From NCBI GenBank assembly GCA_020638195.1, contig JACKJC010000003.1:62001-126000 (forward strand): a DNA stretch of 64,000 nt, written 5' to 3'. Shown here in pieces: positions 61,878 to 64,000 of the stretch. The stretch comes from Methylobacteriaceae bacterium (GTDB taxonomy: Bacteria > Pseudomonadota > Alphaproteobacteria > Rhizobiales > Beijerinckiaceae). Position numbers and translations under genes: made by a program. The stretch's first letter is position 1. Every line of letters starts with the position of its first letter. The notes beneath the pieces were generated by a model, which worked only from the letters and a program-made list of their open reading frames with translations, was not told the DNA's origin and did not search any database.

Positions 61878-62620
61878 CCGGCCTCGCGCGCATCGCTTCG
61901 CTGATTGCCCTGATCGCTGTCTGGCAATATGCGGCGGGCCATGCTTCGCCGCGGCTCCTGCCGGCGCCTGCGGCCGTCTTCTCGGCGATGGTCAGCGAGG
62001 CGCAATCCGGCGCGCTCCTGACCAACATGCTCGCGACCCTGCTGCGTGTCGCGGCCGCCTTCGCGCTCGCCATGAGCATCGGCTCGGTGATCGGCGTCTG
62101 GATGGGCCGCAAACGCGGCGTCAATGCGCTGCTCGACGCCTGGGTCGTGATCCTGCTCAACCTGCCCGCGCTGGTCGTTATCGTCCTCGCTTATATCTGG
62201 GTCGGGCTCAACGAGGCCGCCGCCATCGGCGCGGTGGCGCTCAACAAGCTCCCGAACACGATCGTGACCATGCGCGAAGGCGCGCGCGCGCTCGATGGCG
62301 GGCTCGATGAAATGGCGAACGCCTTTCGCATGTCGCCCTGGACGCGTCTGCGCCACGTGGTCATCCCGCAACTCGCGCCCTATTTCGCTGCCGCCGCGCG
62401 CTCGGGCCTTTCGCTTGTGTGGAAAATCGTGCTGGTCGTCGAACTGCTCGGCCGCCCGAACGGGGTCGGCTTCGAGATCGGCACGGCGTTCCAGCTGTTC
62501 GATGTACGGCTTCTGCTCGCCTACGCTCTTCCCTTCGTCGCCCTCATGCTGGCGATCGAAACATTCGCGGTGCAACCCTTTGAACGACGCGCGTCCTATT
62601 GGCGGCTCAACGCGGCTTGA
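61874..62620 (+). CDS. NitT/TauT-type ABC permease
   Basis: 248 residues with about six helices and the binding-protein-dependent transport EAA-like loop (DEMANAFRMSPWTRLRHVVIPQLAPYFAAAARSGLSLVWK). Family is SsuC/TauC. Its end overlaps the ATPase gene by 41 bases. Confidence 0.87.
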   Translation: MTGLARIASLIALIAVWQYAAGHASPRLLPAPAAVFSAMVSEAQSGALLTNMLATLLRVAAAFALAMSIGSVIGVWMGRKRGVNALLDAWVVILLNLPALVVIVLAYIWVGLNEAAAIGAVALNKLPNTIVTMREGARALDGGLDEMANAFRMSPWTRLRHVVIPQLAPYFAAAARSGLSLVWKIVLVVELLGRPNGVGFEIGTAFQLFDVRLLLAYALPFVALMLAIETFAVQPFERRASYWRLNAA

Positions 62621-63317
62621 CGTCGCGATCGCCGAAAAGAGCTGGCGGACCGCCGACGGCGCGGCGCTGCGCGCGATCGCCGATTGCGTGCTGTCGCTCG
62701 GCCACGGCGAGGTTGGCGCGCTCGTCGGTCCTTCGGGTTGCGGCAAGACGACGTTGATGCGGATCATCGCCGGACTGGACGCGGACTTTACCGGCCGCGT
62801 CGTTCTGCCCGACCACGGGCGTCTCGGCGTCGTCTTTCAGGAGCCGCGCTTGCTGCCCTGGCGCAGCGTGGAAGACAATATCCGCATTGCCGCGCCGCAG
62901 GTCGATGCGGCGACGCTCGACGCGCTCTTCGGCATTCTCGGGCTCGAAGCGCACCGCCGTCATTTCCCCGGGCAGCTGTCGCTCGGCCTGGCGCGCCGCG
63001 TCGCGCTCGCGCGCGCGCTTGCCGTCCGGCCGGATCTGCTGCTGCTGGACGAGCCCTTCGTCTCGCTCGATGCGGCGCTTGCGCTGGCCCTGCGCAACGA
63101 GATTGCCGCGCTCGTCGAATCGCGGGGCGTGACGACCTTGATCGTCACGCACCATCTCGACGAGGCCATCTATCTCGCGGACCGCATCTTTCTGCTGACG
63201 TCGCGACCCATGCGGGTGCGTGCGACCCTCGACATAGCCGCGCCGCGCGGACGCATGACATCCGAGCTTGCCGCCCGCTTGCGCGCGGCGGCGCTTTCGT
63301 CGGCAGGAGAAGCGTGA
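62580..63317 (+). CDS. NitT/TauT-type ABC ATP-binding protein
   Basis: About 245 residues: Walker A GPSGCGKTT, Q-loop VVFQEPRLLPWR, Walker B LLLLDEPFVSLD, and His switch VTHHLDEA. The ABC signature is degenerate (QLSLGLARRVALARA in place of LSGGQ). No ATG is available near the start; the TTG at 62580, inside the permease gene, is the only canonical codon at the right place and has a weak ribosome site. It completes the second importer. Confidence 0.83.
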   Translation: MNDARPIGGSTRLDVAIAEKSWRTADGAALRAIADCVLSLGHGEVGALVGPSGCGKTTLMRIIAGLDADFTGRVVLPDHGRLGVVFQEPRLLPWRSVEDNIRIAAPQVDAATLDALFGILGLEAHRRHFPGQLSLGLARRVALARALAVRPDLLLLDEPFVSLDAALALALRNEIAALVESRGVTTLIVTHHLDEAIYLADRIFLLTSRPMRVRATLDIAAPRGRMTSELAARLRAAALSSAGEA

Positions 63318-63328
63318 TGCGCCAGAAT

Positions 63329-63895
63329 CTAGCCGCGCGGCTCTGGATGGGCTTGCTGCAGCGCGTGTCCCTTCGCGCTCCAGCCGTCGGTCCCCTCGGG
63401 ATACCAGACGACAGTGCTATATCCCATCGCGAGCGCGCGCTTGGCGGCGTTCCAGGACATCCAGCAATCCGCGAGACAATAGAAGACGAGCGCGCGCGCC
63501 TTGTCTCCGGCCGTCGCCTTTTCCAGTCCCTTGCGAAAATAGCTCTCGGTCTCCGCCGAAATGGCGCCGTAACCGACATCGGCCAACCACAGGCTGCCGG
63601 GAATATTGTCGCGACGCTTCTCGCGCCACACCGTCGAGGGCGGCAGGTTCGGCGGCTTGGGCGCATGCGGCAGCACGTCGATGAAAGAAGCCGTCTTGTC
63701 GCGCCACAAGGCGAAGGCGCCGTCTGTGTCGACCACGCGGGCGCCGGCGAGCGTCGCGGGCGTCGGCGTGCGATAGCCGTCCATGCGATAGCCCTGCGGC
63801 TCCGCAGGCTGTTCCGCAGCGACGGCGCATACCGGAGACAAGACGAGCAGCAGGAAAAGGCTGGCGCGCAGGCTCGATTCAAATATGCGCTTCAT
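63329..63895 (-). CDS. PQQ-dependent catabolism-associated CX3CW protein (rhodanese-like)
   Basis: 188 residues with a signal (LRASLFLLLVLSPVCAVAAE). The rhodanese-like body ends in FYCLADCWMSWNAAKRALAMGYSTVVWYPEG with Cys 140 and Cys 144 before Trp. This is the periplasmic family named for its CXXCW motif and seen only with PQQ dehydrogenases. It converges with the NitT/TauT operon 11 bases away. A redox or sulfur/cyanide-handling role is possible. Confidence 0.85.
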   Translation of the reverse strand: MKRIFESSLRASLFLLLVLSPVCAVAAEQPAEPQGYRMDGYRTPTPATLAGARVVDTDGAFALWRDKTASFIDVLPHAPKPPNLPPSTVWREKRRDNIPGSLWLADVGYGAISAETESYFRKGLEKATAGDKARALVFYCLADCWMSWNAAKRALAMGYSTVVWYPEGTDGWSAKGHALQQAHPEPRG

Positions 63896-63941
63896 CTGAG
63901 GCTCACGTCGACCTTGGGCGATGTCTTGCAGACTATCCGCC

Positions 63942-64000
63942 ATGCAGGACGTCGCCAAGCGTATGCTCTCGTCGTTCTGGCGACGACACCGGCGATCTGC
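63942..64000 (+). CDS. Possible start of a rightward gene (partial)
   Basis: A frame opens at an ATG at 63942 and continues to the window end (MQDVAKRMLSSFWRRH...). It is divergent from the CX3CW gene. With 19 residues no family can be assigned and the frame may be chance. Confidence 0.25.
   Translation, partial: MQDVAKRMLSSFWRRHRRS

Overview
The window looks like chromosomal DNA from a high-GC alphaproteobacterium of the order Hyphomicrobiales (Rhizobiales), most likely a methylotroph or lithoheterotroph of the Beijerinckiaceae/Methylocystaceae/Methylobacteriaceae type. The basis is the GC-rich codon use, the complete PQQ biosynthesis operon beside a quinoprotein alcohol dehydrogenase with a lanthanide signature, a lut-like lanthanide uptake cluster, an uptake [NiFe] hydrogenase, and EcfG-type general-stress promoters. 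The taxonomy is inference. No IS element, prophage, CRISPR array or rRNA was seen; there is one tRNA gene.

Layout. 1-6544: end of a surface-glycan modification cluster. An ATGA-coupled operon (DegT aminotransferase, CmcI-like protein, GNAT, WbqC, PhyH-type dioxygenase, C-methyltransferase) runs right and meets a GT2 glycosyltransferase. 6649-12913 (minus): gamma-glutamyl hydrolase, Zn alcohol dehydrogenase plus acyl-CoA dehydrogenase, and a STAS-like protein overlapping a P-type proton ATPase. 13564-18369: branched-chain-amino-acid-type ABC transporter with a fused LivM-LivG. 18377-31873: complete hydrogenase locus. hupD-hupH-hynS-isp1-isp2-hynL run right, and hupF-hupK-hypABFCDE run left to meet them, so all genes for an Isp-type (group 1e) hydrogenase are in one block. 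31977-37488: TctABC importer, MarR regulator and a sulfatase/phosphonate-hydrolase-like enzyme. 37544-46842: CorA-like protein, GT1 glycosyltransferase, carboxymuconolactone decarboxylase-like protein and HAD phosphatase, cytochrome c, siroheme synthase, KGG stress protein, DUF1624 membrane protein and a secreted unknown. 46997: tRNA-Gly(CCC).

47215-63895 is the most interesting block and reads as one functional island. A quinoprotein dehydrogenase with the Asp-Tyr-Asp lanthanide signature is followed by an unusual fusion of a XoxJ-like binding domain to a cytochrome c domain. Divergent to it is pqqABCDE. Next come a TonB protein and a divergently read TonB-dependent receptor, separated by a strong inverted repeat. 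Then follow the PQQ-system ABC transporter (binding protein, YVTN propeller, ATPase, ABC-2 permease), a complete second ABC importer of the NitT/TauT type in the same head-to-tail array, and a CX3CW rhodanese-like protein. The likely logic is that the receptor and TonB bring a metal or metal-ligand complex across the outer membrane, the periplasmic proteins and ABC systems handle it, pqqABCDE makes the cofactor, and the dehydrogenase passes electrons to the fused cytochrome. The role of the NitT/TauT-like importer in this setting is unexplained and is the best candidate for something undescribed.
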